A stretch of 64,000 nucleotides of DNA from Datisca glomerata (taxonomy: Eukaryota; Streptophyta; Magnoliopsida; Cucurbitales; Datiscaceae), in assembly GCA_003255025.1 (NCBI GenBank), contig QANY01000292.1:62001-126000 (forward strand). Direction: 5' to 3'. The position numbers were made by a program, and so were the translations under genes. Under the pieces are notes generated by a model that made no database searches, had not been told where the DNA came from, and was given only the letters and a program-made list of their open reading frames with translations. Below are positions 1 to 12,051 of the stretch, piece after piece (the stretch's first letter is position 1; each line of letters opens with the position of its first letter).

Positions 1-880
1 ATACGGTATCTGCAACTGCTTATGTACCTTGTTCTGTTTTCAGCTACTTAGCACATAAACCCTTTCTTATTATGGCCGGCAATAGAGGAGAAGGATTTTT
101 CCACAAGAATTGTCAGTTTAAACAGCAATAGTGCTTTGCTTGCGTGGAATTAGGCTCCTCTGATAAATCTTCAGGTGCTGAGGTATTTGCTTGAGTCTAC
201 TTTCTGATTTACTGATCATTGTATTTGCTTGAGACTATTGTCTGATCTACTGACCATTGTAGTTGAATTTTTAAAAGCTCACTATTCATTCCACATAAAT
301 TATAAGTTGACGGTAAAGGTTACTGCAGATTTTATGGAAATTGACATCTACTAATTTAAATTCTGTTAAGAAGTCTCTATTCTGATCCAAGAATTACAGT
401 TTTGTTGCATTATTTCATCACCTTTTCTTTTCTTTTAGATAAATGCACGATTTGATGGATTTATTGTTTATATTTCTTATAAAAAAACATATATTGGTAA
501 TTGTTTACTTATTTTAGTCAAACATTATTATTTATAATCTTTCATCCGATTAATTTCATCGAGGCTTGATATTTTGGCTATACGTCTATGCCTTTAAGGT
601 TCTTTAAAATAACCTTGCATTGTTAATTTTAGGTTGTTATATCTTATAGGTTGAAAAGTCCGCAAGGTATGTACTATGTAGTCTGGGTCATTACTTGTGA
701 TGCATTTTTTATGTTTTCTGGCTTTCAAGCTTTACTCTGTGTAAGTACTCAGTAGTTTTTCCAAAGTATTGATTCATCTACCTCACGGTGATGCTTGTTG
801 GTTAATTAAGTTTCACTCTGGGTAATTAAAGGGCTGTCATGGAAAGGCAATGTCTTTCCATGATAGTTTTTTTAAAAAGA
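1..880. other. AT-rich non-coding stretch, possible tail of an upstream gene
   Basis: No reading frame with recognisable homology is visible. A pyrimidine tract ending in TTTTCAG near position 40, followed by short open stretches up to about 150, could be the last exon of a gene lying left of the window, but nothing identifies it. The rest is AT-rich with T-runs and no repeat structure I could define. Confidence 0.3.
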
Positions 881-1077
881 GTTAGGGTATCTTTATTGAC
901 GGGGAATCTCCGTCATCTATTTACTTTTTTCGGCACCTATGATGACGGGTAATCCCCCTCATCTAATTACTTTTTGCGGTACCCTATATTTCTGGTTTTT
1001 TAAATGATTAAAGATGGCAGACAGTCATCTTTAATAACGGTTTTTACATATCATCTAAACCCTATTTTATAGTAGTG
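881..1077. mobile_element. CACTA-like DNA transposon terminus
   Basis: The stretch ends in TTTATAGTAGTG; read on the minus strand this begins CACTACTATAAAATAGGG, the form of a plant CACTA (En/Spm) terminal repeat. Just inside it lie short subterminal motifs in both orientations built on GACGG and CATC (for example GTCATCTTTAATAACGG). Two adjacent related blocks of about 45 bases at 895-940 and 945-990 are also typical of subterminal repeats. No second terminus and no transposase are seen, so the element either extends left of the window or is a remnant. Confidence 0.5.
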
Positions 1078-2089
1078 AAACTTTCAGTACAAGAAAAATG
1101 AGGATATCCTGATGGGAAATTATCAGTGTTTGTATAAATCTTCGGCAAATGTAAGTTGTAAGTTAGGTTACATACTTAGTGGTGGTTGTACAATTAAACC
1201 AATTTTATGGAGAACACTAAAGTTCAGATTAAATAACAAAATAAAAATTTATTAAGCAAAAATAAATGGGAACATAACACTAACACACAAATATTTATAA
1301 CAAAGCAATTGTCATTAATTATATATCAAACTTTGTGGAGTTAATTTGGGAGTGTTTTTTTAATAAAACGACACTTTTGTGTGGTTAAAAATCACTAAAT
1401 TGCATGATATTCCCTTTAATTTGATTGTTATATAACTTAAAAACTTTTGGCAGACCTGTTTATTAAAGCCCTTTACCTAAGCACATTCATGTCTCTTCGT
1501 GACAAGCTTCATGGGGATTGCTCCCCATTACGCATGAGGGGTGTTAAAACAACTGATAATAACATAACTAATAACACAACGGTTTATGACAATTCAATAG
1601 TCGTTACTTATATATCAAACTCAGTATGTACAATTTGACCGTTATACAAATCATTAAGTTGTACACAAATATTATAACACGCTTTTATATAGCTAAAAAG
1701 TCACTAAATTATATGACATCCTATGCAATTTGACTGTTATGCAATTTTTAGTACATGCACTACGTAGGTTTTTACTTTAAGGATTTTCCATATATATCAA
1801 TTAGAAATCATTTTATTCATTACTATTTATTATAAGTGAAAACTCAAACGACTCAAACCGATATTTGATATATAGAAGAATGGATTGAGACATATCATTT
1901 AAGATTTGGAGGTGTTCTTGGTAACGTTTACACCAAAGACCTTAGCACCACTTGGCTGATTTACAGTGGATACACTCCATTTGAAGACGGAAGATTATAC
2001 ATTATCTTGGTATCCTCTGAAATATAGAGATATTTTTGTGATCAAAAGAAATAATTGGCCCAAATATGGAGGAATAATTGAAACTAAAA
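1078..2089. other. AT-rich intergenic DNA
   Basis: No gene is supported. A weak internal duplication is visible: the text around 1397-1437 (ending in TTTGATTGTTATATAA) recurs in altered form at about 1703-1745, and TTATATATCAAACT occurs at both about 1319 and 1610. This looks like decayed repeat DNA in the 3' flank of the RNase pseudogene. Confidence 0.35.
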
Positions 2090-3100
2090 CTATAAGAAGT
2101 GAAAGAAGGGTAGTGAGGTAAGTACAATACCGAAAGTGGAAATTATCAGGTTCTGTGGGAAATAGACTGTGCCTTTTGATTGTCCACATTTCCGGAAGTG
2201 ATCTGGGCAATCAAAAGCTATACCTTTGTTGTCAATGCATATACAAACACTTAAGAATTAGTACTGGCCTTCATATTTATCACATCTAATTATGGGTGAA
2301 GAGTCCATTATTTTTGTAAATTCATCATGTAAGACTTCTTGTTTATAAGATTGATTAGTAGGAATCACAACACCTAATTCAATAAAACGATTAACATATT
2401 AAAATATAATTATTTTAGTGTTCACTGAAGAAAATGATCGATTCAAATACAAAATTAATCACTAATTATAAGATTCATGTTAAGTTTTTACCTGATCATA
2501 ACAAATCACGATAGATATTATCATATCGCTTTGCACATTTCACTCCTAAATAAAAATAGTTTTCAGGACTCATGCCAGTGGATACTCCATGTAAGTTCCA
2601 TTCCCGTTGCAAGAATTTTTCATCATCTTTCCAGTTACGTCTAAGGCTTGGCCAAACTAATGCTAGGCTACTCGAGAAATTCCATTTTTTAACCTATAAA
2701 TTTAAGTCAAACTAAAAATTATAAATTCACACGTTTCCATATCCATGAGAAATTCTTACTTCGGGGCCTGAGAGTCAAACGTGGTAACTTCTTTGATTAA
2801 ATTAAAGAATGGAATTTTTGTCTTGTGTCTTACCTCAGCTGATTGAAATGAGAAACCACTAAGAGACGATGGGGCACGTCTATGATTAGACATGTATGGC
2901 CGCAAACCATGAACTTTGAAATCCTGTGGAATTGGTTCTTTACACAACATCCCGCTGCGATAAGTATTTGGCCATACAAGGTCAAATAAGAAGTAATCAC
3001 AACGGTTGTGGTGTTCGTTCTCCGCAAACGATGATACAACCATAAGTGTGAGTGTAATAAGGATTTCTTTACCCATAACAACCATTTCTAACTTTATCAT
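2090..3100 (-). pseudogene. RNase T2 / S-RNase-like pseudogene, three exons
   Basis: T2 RNases are secreted endoribonucleases that act through two histidines; S-RNases of pollen rejection belong to the family. Three minus-strand exons join in phase at GT-AG sites: 3100-2834, 2693-2492 and 2373-2090, giving about 250 codons. Exon 1 has a signal peptide, then CDYFLFDLVWP and FKVHGLRP, matching the conserved active-site I motif (F-x-I-H-G-L-W-P). Exon 2 has WPSLRRNW and FLQREWNLHG, matching motif II (F-W-x-H-E-W-x-K-H-G-T-C). Exon 3 has CDKYEGQY, VCICIDNKG, AFDCP and VYFPQ, the usual C-terminal cysteine-rich part. It is broken: in-frame TGA at 2498-2496 and TAA at 2260-2258. Motif I has lost its Trp, and motif II has Arg for the first His, Leu for Lys and no Cys. 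Clean splice sites and phases suggest recent decay. S-RNase lineage versus another T2 class cannot be settled here. Confidence 0.82.
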
Positions 3101-3631
3101 ATGTATTGATTAGTCTCTATGTTATCCTATTTATAAGTGAGTAATATCTCTTCAATTGTGAGTCTCTAAATGAACTCAACTTAAAAGGTAATTATAGCCA
3201 ATGTAGTTAAATATATTTTCTAATTAGAGTGTAATTAACCTCTTAAAAGTGCTTTCCTTTGGAAATAACCAATATAATTAGCAATCAACGTATTAATTTT
3301 ATTTTATTTTAAATTTAATGTATTAGTATAAGGAATTGAAGAAACATAGCTATTGGTCATGATTATGTATTGCATTATCAGCTTTACATTTGCACACTAA
3401 ATCTCAAGATTTATGAAATGGTGTCTGATACCAACTCTCTGTTGCTGAGAATATCATTTAAATATCACTAATACTGATCATTTATTTAATTCCCCCTTTA
3501 TAAATTGGAAAATACTGCTTACTATGGCACTATGCCAGTTCTCTTAGGCTAAAAATAATTTAATTAATTTTTAAAATCTAATGTTATTTGGCTCGTCATA
3601 GCGAGACATTATTATCATATGATCTGAAATT
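3101..3631. other. AT-rich 5' flank of the RNase-like pseudogene
   Basis: This is the upstream (promoter) side of the minus-strand pseudogene. It is AT-rich, with no open reading frame of interest and no clear repeat. Nothing further can be supported. Confidence 0.3.
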
Positions 3632-3757
3632 TAATTTCAATAAATTCATCATTCTCATATGACAAAAAAATATATATATAGAAAGATTTGAGAAGAAAAT
3701 CCGAATTTAATGGGATAATCTGTTCTGTTTTGACCAAAATCAAAGCAATTTCTATAA
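3632..3757 (+). repeat. Direct repeat, left copy, flanking the LINE region
   Basis: This segment of about 115-125 bases contains GAAAATCCGAATTTAAT, then TTGACCAAAATCAAAGC and AATTTCTATAA. It recurs in the same orientation at about 10655-10778 with scattered differences and a longer TA run. The two copies bracket the LINE and the short sequence it inserted into. They could be a duplicated host segment or ends of an older element. Confidence 0.6.
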
Positions 3758-4154
3758 TGGCACGTTTACTTCATTTGAAATTAGATGAAGTTTGAAATCG
3801 ATTTTCTTAGGAATCAGATAAAAAGGAGAATGGTCAAGAATTAAAATTGAGAATCAAATTAATGCGTTTATTAACTATTAGGAACCAGAATCATGAATCA
3901 GATTATTAGAAATAAGAATAATTGTTTGTATTTATTAAATCAATGAACTTTTCACAATGTCATTACTAAAATGTCATTCAAAGAAAATATATAGAAGAAG
4001 TGATAGTTGGTTAGATAATTTTTTTGCGGGCACAATGGATTTTTCACAATCCATTCTAAATGAATAAGAATATGGAATCTCATTACTACATTTTTATTAG
4101 AAATCTCATTCTATGTAGTCAAAGAAATTCAGATTCTAAAGTACTAATAAACAA

Positions 4155-4167
4155 CTAGAATGTAATT
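4155..4167 (+). repeat. LINE target-site duplication, left copy
   Basis: CTAGAATGTAATT immediately precedes the LINE and recurs at 10521-10533 as CTAGAATGCAATT, one mismatch in 13. This is the length expected for a target-primed insertion. Confidence 0.75.
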
Positions 4168-4299
4168 ATGCAAGTTTTCCTCTTGGCTTGAAGACGTTTT
4201 CTCTTTAGGGCGTCACCTTAGAGAACTGCTTCTTCTTTTTTCGTCTTATGCCTTGCGTTTCTTTGTTTCTTTCCTTTTTTCGTTCTTGATTCTCTCTCT

Positions 4300-5917
4300 A
4301 TGTCTTACAACATGAGAGATGGTAAGGAGAGTGCTTTTCATAACATGAATGAGGAGGTGAAAGAGATGGATAATAAGTTAGCCCTGATCAAAGTGGAAGA
4401 AGAGGAGATTGAAATTTCAGAAAGTTTGACTAGTATAGAAATCGAATCATGCCGGTTGAGCGTTATGGCTAAGATCCTTTCACAAAAGAGGATTAACAAG
4501 TTGGGATTCTGAGAAGCGTTGATGAAAGCTTGGAACTTGGAAGATGGTATTCGATTTTTGGAGATTGAGAATAATATATTCTAAATTATTTTCAAGAGGA
4601 GAAGAATATGTCATTCATTATGGAGAATGGACCTTGGTTATTTGATGATCAACTTGTTCTTTTTCTACCATGGAGGATGGGAATTAAGTTATCAAATTCA
4701 TAATTTTCTTTGTACGCTTTTTGGATCCAACTTCATGGATTACCGATAGAGTGCAGAGGTAAAATAGTCAGCAGAACCATATGATAGCGATTAGGAGAAG
4801 TTATCGATGTAGAGGAAGGAATTATCCGTGATGGTGTCAAGAAAAGAAAATTCATCCATGTTAAAGTTGAAATTAATATTCATCATCATTTGGTTAGAGG
4901 AGTTTTCATTCGTCATAATGGTGAAAAGATTTGGATTTGGTGCAAGTACGAACGACTTCCTAAATTTTACTATCATTATGGGGTCTTAGGCCATGAGGAT
5001 TTGTATTAGATCATTAGGAAGTAGGATAAAAGACTAGGGGTTGAATCTGAAAACAAATATGGGGATTGGCTGAAGGCCTCAATCCCCAATATAAAAATAA
5101 CCCTAACAAATCTAAGTGGGGAAATAGGTAAGCGTCTAAGGAGGATTTTTGCAGAACCTCTTCGTTCCCACACAAGTCGCGATTTGATTATTTGCACCGG
5201 CAGTCTACCTCGAGTCAGTCGACGGTGAAGCATGTGGCGGTTCAGAGATCTAGGGGTTAGTCCACGGTGAAGCTTGCGTCTGTTAAAAAACCAGGGGGCT
5301 TTTCCGATGAAATTCGCCATCTTGACAGGTATGATAGGGAGGATTTTTTGGGATCTAATCTTGCTTGCCAACTGAACAAAGAGGATAAGGACTTTAGAGA
5401 TTTTAGGGAAGGAGTGATTCTAGGGGAGACGATTAGGGATTCGGTCAAGGATGATAAGGGAGACGATAACGATGTTATTTCGGTTAGGAACATAGTAGGT
5501 TTTCAGGGACCTGTGGGAGATCCAAGGAATTTTTTGGAAGGCGCTGAGATGGAGGGTAATTTCGTTGGTGAATCCTGGGAGGAAAAATCGCAGGAGGCTG
5601 TTATAGTTGATTTGGTGACTGATTTTGTTTGTGAAGATAAGGGGAAATCAACGGCAGTGAGGTTAGGCAGTCTGGAGAAAGTTGATGGTGGAGGAGTGGA
5701 AAACTTCAGAGGCAGTCCAATTTGTTCCGAGTCCTTGCCAGTTCAAGTCCTCATTGGGTCATTAAGTGACCCATTTAACCTTGGCCCAATGATTAATGAT
5801 ACTCATGAGGGTGGATCCAGGAAATGTAAAGATCGTCGCAAACCCAAGAGGATAGTGCGGAGTGGTGGGCGTGCTAGAGGGAATCTGAAATATAAAAATG
5901 ATATGGGAAGTACGTAG
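4300..5917 (+). pseudogene. LINE ORF1 remnant (DUF4283 and zinc-knuckle region)
   Basis: In plant L1 elements ORF1 encodes an RNA-binding protein that packages the element RNA. The first block (4300-4512) has the acidic start and CRLSVMAKILSQKR, as in DUF4283 proteins. The remaining DUF4283 text (a GPWLFD-like and an IQLHGLP-like stretch) lies in other frames at about 4610-4760. Around 4940-5010 is ERLPKFYYHYGVLGHED, corresponding to the knuckle motif that normally has Cys where Tyr is seen twice. The longest open block, 5267-5917, is the low-complexity acidic to basic C-terminal part. At least three frame breaks or stops separate these pieces. Confidence 0.7.
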
Positions 5918-6199
5918 CATGGGGAAATTTCTCTCAGGTGCTTGCATTGTGCCAAACATAAATGGAGGGCATTGACAACGTGTCTGATGATTATGATATA
6001 ACTTGTAAAGCAAAAAAAACAGAAGGATGATGCTAACATTCAGAAGACTTATATTGATAAAATGGAGGAAGCCAGCCCGACTGGCTCCATGATAATCAAT
6101 AAGGGTCATGGGGTGGAACTGTCAGGGTGTGGGGAACCCCCTGACTGTTACCATGTTGTGAGACTTAGTGAGAACCCATTCTCCTGATTTTATTTTATT

Positions 6200-9100
6200 T
6201 TGCTTGAAACAAAAAATAAATCGAGTGTGGTGGAAAATATTAAATATGTTATTAATGCATCGGGTTCGCTTATCGTGGACCCGGTGGGTACTAGAGGGGG
6301 CTTAACATTTTTTTGGATGAATGATGATTCTGTTCAATTGTTTAAATATGAGAATTTTTTCATTGAAGTTTGTATATCTGATGTGTTTAAGGGTAAAGTG
6401 TGGCGCCTTTTTATCGTTTATTTGAGTCACGTCGTTAAGATTCGCAATCAACAAATTGACTCCCTTAAAGGTCGGATAAATGCGTGTAATGAGATGTGCA
6501 TTGTTATGGGTGACTGTAATGATCTTATGAGTGCTACTTAGAAGTTCGGCGGTATTGATAGAGACCCATGTACGCTGAAGCTTCTTCCTGATTTTGCTTA
6601 TGTGTGGAATCTGGTTGATATTGGTTTTGTGGTCCTCCGTTTACATGGATAAATAAGCGTTATTACCCCACGTTGATTAAGGAAATACTTGATCGATGTT
6701 TTGCCCATCCGGAGTGGTCGCAGGTGTATCAGATGGCCAGACTTTATCACTTGACTACTTTAGGCTCCGATAATTTGCCTATTTTCCCGGATAGAACTAA
6801 ATAGCATAGGAAGTATAATCAAGTTTTCAGATGTGATAAGAGGTGGTTTAATCTTGACGATGATTAGGTTAGGAGAAATTTAGCGGATAAACTAAAAAAC
6901 ACTAGAAATCATTTGATCCATTGGAGGAAGAAAAATTCTTCGGCCAATTTTAGTAGACGTATGAAATAGACTAAGGTGAAATTACAGAACGCATTTTCTC
7001 ATCAGCATACTGACTTTTCTGATATTAGAAAACTTGAAGCTCAGTATCAGGAGGCAGTTATTCGTGAGGAAAAATACTGGAAGGATCAGGCTCATATCCA
7101 ATTGCTTCAAAATGGGGATAGAAATTCCTCATTCTTTCACGCCTGTGTTAAATCTAGACAAAGGAAGAACTTTGGTCTTGAGGATGCTAATGGCAATTGG
7201 CATACTTATTTGAATTCTATTCAGAACATTGCTTTATCTTATTTTTAGGATCTTTTCCATTCTTCTAATTCAGATGATAACATGATCTCTCATATTACTG
7301 ATAACATTGATTGTTGCCTTAATGATGAGGACAGGTTGCTGCTAGAAGAGGAGGTCTCTAAGGAGAAGATTGTGGATGTTGTTCGAGACCTACATCATTG
7401 TAAATCTCCATGTCCGGACGGTTTTACGGTGACTTTCTATCATCAGAATTGGAATATGATCCGTTTAGACATTATTAATATGGTTCGGGATTTTTTTAAT
7501 TCTTGTATATGCCTTCTGGTATTAAGCATACGCATATTGTTCTTATCCCTAAAGTTAATTGCCCTATATCTATGTCTTAGTTACGCCCTATTAGCCTTTG
7601 TAATATTGCTTATACAAATTATTTCTAAGATTTTGACTAACCACCATAGAACATTTATGAGCAAGATTGTAGGTGTAGGCCAAAGTGCGTTCATTCCTTG
7701 CCGGCAGATAATTGACAATGATATCATCGCTCATGAAATTCTTCACTCTCTTAGGATCCGTAAAAAAGGTAAGAATGGTGATATGGCTATCAAGATCAAT
7801 ATATCCAAGGCGTACGACAAAATTGAGTGGAGATTTTTATTGGCAATCATTCAAAAATTTGGCTTTTCTGATTCCTGGATTAACTGGATATCGGTTTGTA
7901 TCTCTTCTGTCACCTATAATATCTCCCTTAATGGTAATATTAGCAATCGGTTCAAACTGAGTCGCGGTTTGAGACAAGGAGGCCTGCTTTCCCCTTTTTA
8001 ATTCATTATGTGTGTTGATGCTCTTTATAATATGATTAATAATGCTATTGATCGTGGCTTGATTACTAGTTTTCGAGCAGTTTCTGATGGTTCTGCGGTG
8101 TCCCATCTTTTCTTTGCATATGACTCCCTGCTTTTTTGTAAATCTTCTGATGTTGAGATAGTGGTTCAATTGGATATCCTTAATAAATATGGGGAGGCTT
8201 TTGGTCAAGAGATTAATAAGCAGAAAATTCTCGTGGTTTGTAGTAATAATATTTTTGTTACCAGACAGAAGGAACTAGCTGATTTGGTAGGTATGTGAAG
8301 ATCCAGTTCGTTGGAAAAATTCTTGAGGGTGAACATGGACTTTGGTGTCTCCAAAATGCAAGTCTTCAAGAACATCATGAACATGATTATTCAAAAGGTT
8401 ATTGGTTGGTCTCAGAAGGTGCTTTCGCCTGGTGGTAGAGAAATTATTATTAAATCTGTGGTGATGGAAATTCTGAACTATACTATGTACTACTTTAAAC
8501 TTCATGTTACTAGGTGTAAGAAAATTTGTGCGTTTATTGCTAATTATTGGTGGAATTCCTCTCCTTGTAAGTCTAGATTCATTGGGGTTCTTGAGATAAG
8601 ATTACTAAGAGCAAAATGGATGGTGGCCTGGGTTTTAAAGATTTATCTGCTTTTAACCTGGCTTTGTTGGCTAAGCAAGGCTGGAGAATTATTTCTAATC
8701 CTGATTCTTTAGGGGCTAGATTTCTTAAAGTAAATAATTTCGGAACTCAAACTTAATGCTTCCATGGGTAGAAAGCCTGCATAGGGTTAAAGAAGTCTTT
8801 GCGATGGTAAAAATATCCTGAAGAATGGAATGAGATGGAGTGTGGGAAATGGTAGGAATATTGATATATGGGACAACGCTTGGATCCCTCATTCATATAC
8901 GTTCAAAGTGATATCTCCTAATATTCTAGGTATTAACAAGGTTTGTGAGCTCCTTGATCCGACATCGCATAGATGGAATGTGAATTTGGTGGACAGTATT
9001 TTTAGGCCTGAGGATCATGCGATCATCCGTCAGATTCCTATTAGTAATCATGGGCTTGACGACGTTCTTATCTGGTATCATTCTTCGTCTGGTAATTACA

Positions 9101-10230
9101 CAATTAAAACTAGGTATCAAGTTGCTTGCGTTCTCCAAAATAATGGTTGTGGCAATAAGAAACATAAGGGTGAGACTAGTTTGAAATTGGCTCATAAACA
9201 GATGTGGAAGGGGGTTTGGCGTCTTAAAGTTCCTTCTAAAATTAAAGACTTTGGAGATGCCTGAATAATTTTTTGGAGTGTAAATCTAATCTTGTCAAGC
9301 GGGGTATGAATATTGATAGTACTTGTATTACTTGCGGTAAGGAGGAGGAAAATATTACCCATATCTTCTTTAAGTGTCAATTTTCTTCTAGATTTTGGTT
9401 CCTTTCCCCTCTCAATGTGGATTTGAGTAAATTGTCAGGGCAATCTTTTGTGGATTATTGGAATTTAGATGGGGATAAGATTCGGCACTCATGTGACCAT
9501 GACAATTTGTTGGAGTGGTTGGTTTTTGGATTATGGCGTATTTGGAAATGCGAAAACATCTTGTGCTTTAAAGGTACTATTTTTAACCTGATGTAAGCTG
9601 TTGGTATGACATCAAGACACTCTAAGAACTTCAAATCGGCTATGGTGGATGATTCTGTTATGAATCAAGTTGGTAGTCCTTCTCAGCAACCGAGTTCTAC
9701 AAGGGTTTGGTGTTTGTATACTGATGCGCCACTGAATGAATATAGTTGCAGAGCTAGATTTGGTTGGTGTCTTTAGGATTCGGGAGGTACGCTCTTTGTT
9801 ACTGGCAAATGCAACAAAGAATCGGTTTCAAATGCCCTAACTACAGAAGCTTTGGCTCTCCGTTTGGCAATTGATGGATCTCATTTTTTGGGCAAGGTTG
9901 GCATTAAAATCTTTTCTGACTCTTCGTGCTTAATTGAGGACATCCACAATAAGAATCAAAGTCTCATGTTACTCTTATCATTTCTGATATTCTTCACCTC
10001 TCTAAGGGTTCAGTAGTGTATCGTTCGCTCATTGTTCCAGGGAGGTCAACCGACTTGCTCACGGTTGTGTCAGATTGGGTATTACGTCTTCGGATGAAAT
10101 TGTCTTTATGGCTTCAGAGGATAGTTTCCAGTATGTTTTTGTTTCATTTTTTCCTAATTTTTTTATTTGCTAGTAATCTTTTTTCTTTTCTGGATTTTTC
10201 CAACAAGGGTTTTTTCCAGCTAAGGTTTTA
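6200..10230 (+). pseudogene. LINE ORF2 remnant: endonuclease, reverse transcriptase, zf-RVT, RNase H
   Basis: The AP-type endonuclease part covers about 6200-6660; MGDCNDLMSAT matches the usual MGDFND(L)LSA motif and is followed by a stop where Glu is expected. Reverse transcriptase covers about 7280-8300: KSPCPDGF, INISKAYDKIEW, RGLRQGGLLSPF, and FAYDSLLF in place of the catalytic FADD. A zf-RVT region follows at about 8830-9400 (GRNIDIWDNAWIP, then CITCGKEEENITHIFFKC). An RVT_3-type RNase H piece lies at about 9690-10000 (YTDAPLN, EALALRLAI, FSDSSCLI). Reading frames change at least six times. Loss of one catalytic Asp together with the stops marks it as dead. Confidence 0.85.
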
Positions 10231-10520
10231 ACGAGGCTAGCCAGGAGGCTTTCCATCTAATATCTAGTTGATGCTCCATCTGTGACGTTCCTTCTAGATC
10301 TCTTTCTGATTTTGGCTGGTCTAGGTTAGGTGATGAGGGTTCTAAGGAGGTGCCAGCCTAACTGGGATGTCCCTGTGCACCTACTGATTTCCTTTTCAAG
10401 GCTTGGGTCTTGCCTTCTTGTGGCACTGGGTATATCCCTTGAACTTATGTAATTTTCTATTATTTAATGAAATGACTTTTCTGTTGGGGTGTTTTCACCC
10501 CTTTTTTGACAAAAAAATAT

Positions 10521-10533
10521 CTAGAATGCAATT
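10521..10533 (+). repeat. LINE target-site duplication, right copy
   Basis: CTAGAATGCAATT directly follows the A-rich LINE tail and matches 4155-4167 at 12 of 13 positions. Confidence 0.75.
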
Positions 10534-10654
10534 TAGAATCGAATTCTGTAGAATCTAATTTCACATAACATGATTCTACGGGAATCAAGTAAACGCATCA
10601 TAAACTCGTATGTACTTCTGCAAATGAAAACACGAGTGGTTTAAAGCAATTTCA

Positions 10655-10778
10655 CTAAATTCTTCATTCCTATATGATAATATATATATATATATATAAA
10701 TTGCGAAGANTAAATTGAGAAGAAGATCCGAATTTAATTGGATAATTTGTTCTTTTTACCAAAATCAAAACAATTTCT
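10655..10778 (+). repeat. Direct repeat, right copy, flanking the LINE region
   Basis: Second copy of the segment at 3632-3757, with GAAGATCCGAATTTAAT, TACCAAAATCAAAAC and AATTTCTATAA. It contains an expanded TA run and one undetermined base at 10710. A short phrase (CACGAGTGGTTTAAAGCAA) before it is repeated with two changes after it (CACAAGTAGTTTAAAGCAA). Confidence 0.6.
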
Positions 10779-11315
10779 ATAAACACAAGTAGTTTAAAGC
10801 AAGTGGGTCCGCTAAACAAACTTTATGACAATAATGAGCTTAGTTGCATCTAACTATCGATAATTTGATAAACAATACACACAAGTAGCCACATTGTATC
10901 TGTTACCTTAATTTATAAAAACAATTCTCTCCAAATACTTTTCCAAACAAATACATGTTTATTGGCTATGTGATTCTCAAACATTGAGTCTTTATGCAAA
11001 TTGAAGAGTGAGTTACGACGTTGACAAAAAAGAGTGAATTACGAGACTATTTTGTCTAATAGTCCTTAAAACATTAACTGAAAAAACATAATTTTAAATA
11101 AAATAATTCCAAATTCACGTGGATTAAGAGCAATTAGTTATATTAGTAGCGAAAATTTATGTTCACAAGACCATGTATGTATTCAGGTGAAGAAAATTTC
11201 TAGTACTTTTGGAATATGAAAAAATTCAGTACTCGATTTAAAGACACATAAATTAATATATATTATTTTTTTTCATATTTAGAAAAAGAATGAATCTATT
11301 CTTAAAATTTAAGTG
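10779..11315. other. AT-rich intergenic DNA
   Basis: No coding potential or clear repeat is visible between the right direct repeat and the Gypsy element. The last bases are the empty-site flank of that element. Confidence 0.3.
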
Positions 11316-11320
11316 TTCGG
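11316..11320 (+). repeat. Target-site duplication TTCGG of Gypsy element 1, left
   Basis: TTCGG immediately precedes the left LTR and is repeated perfectly after the right LTR at 21600-21604. This is the standard 5-bp integrase signature. Confidence 0.9.
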
Positions 11321-11844
11321 TGTAAAGAAATTTTTTGCTCTAAAATAGAAAATACCAAGATGAGAGAAAATAAGCACAAAAGTAACTAATTTACAATGAC
11401 TTGTATTCAATGGTCCTCTAGTTTATAATTTGACATGTATTTATAGGCTTGTAATACAATTTAATTTCTGAAATAAAGAAAGAATAAACAGAATATTCTT
11501 TGAGATTGAGTTTATCTTCCAGAATTTGCTTCAGCTTTTAGGTGAATATATGAACCTTTCTTATCAGTATTAACAATTTTTTGAATTTGAATAATTTGGC
11601 GTAATGTGAATCTGACGGTTGTAGTGATTGCTATCAGCTTTGCCACGGTGATGATTCCTTCGACCTCTCAGGCTTTCATTACTTCGTATGCAACCTTTAT
11701 ACTTCAGCTACCTTGACAAGGCGAGTAGCTCCAGATTTACCAACATGTTAAATTCAACTATTCCTATAATGCTTTCGTGGCATTTGATTTAATTATTTTT
11801 ATTCTCCAATGATGTCGCCGAACACCGAGAATTATTTCTGTTCA
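11321..11844 (-). repeat. 3' LTR of Gypsy element 1
   Basis: This 524-bp LTR aligns end to end with 21064-21599. It lacks about 12 bases present near 21465-21485 of the partner. The plus strand runs from TGTAAAGAAATT to CCTGTTCA-like text, so both ends have TG/CA form. A TATTTATAGG block (TATA box on the minus strand) is kept. Confidence 0.88.
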
Positions 11845-12051
11845 TTTGCTACCATTACATTTGATGAGGTCTCTCTCCCTTCAGGTGTGATGATTCGATT
11901 CCTCGATTTTCAACACTAGATTCATTGGGACCTGCAATAATAATGACCAGCAAAAGTTAGCAATAATAATAATTATCTTATTGAATGACGTGCGCTTGAT
12001 GGTTGCGGGAGCTTTCTCTTTTACCGTTTCATTCTCCTGTTCACATCAATG

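Larger units (their letters stand above)
4168..10520 (+). mobile_element. L1-type LINE retrotransposon, decayed, about 6.35 kb
   Basis: A non-LTR element in the plus orientation bounded by a 13-bp target-site duplication and ending in a short A-rich tail (TTTTTTGACAAAAAAATAT). It holds two degenerate reading frames: a gag-like ORF1 with DUF4283 and zinc-knuckle remnants, and an ORF2 with endonuclease, reverse transcriptase, zf-RVT and RNase H parts in that order. The 5' end looks nearly complete. Many stop codons and frame breaks in both ORFs mean it cannot move on its own. Confidence 0.85.

Noticed and set aside
1447..1638. A 63-codon frame in the left intergenic DNA
   Set aside because: It is Asn/Thr-rich and AT-driven, overlaps decayed repeats and has no recognisable motif.
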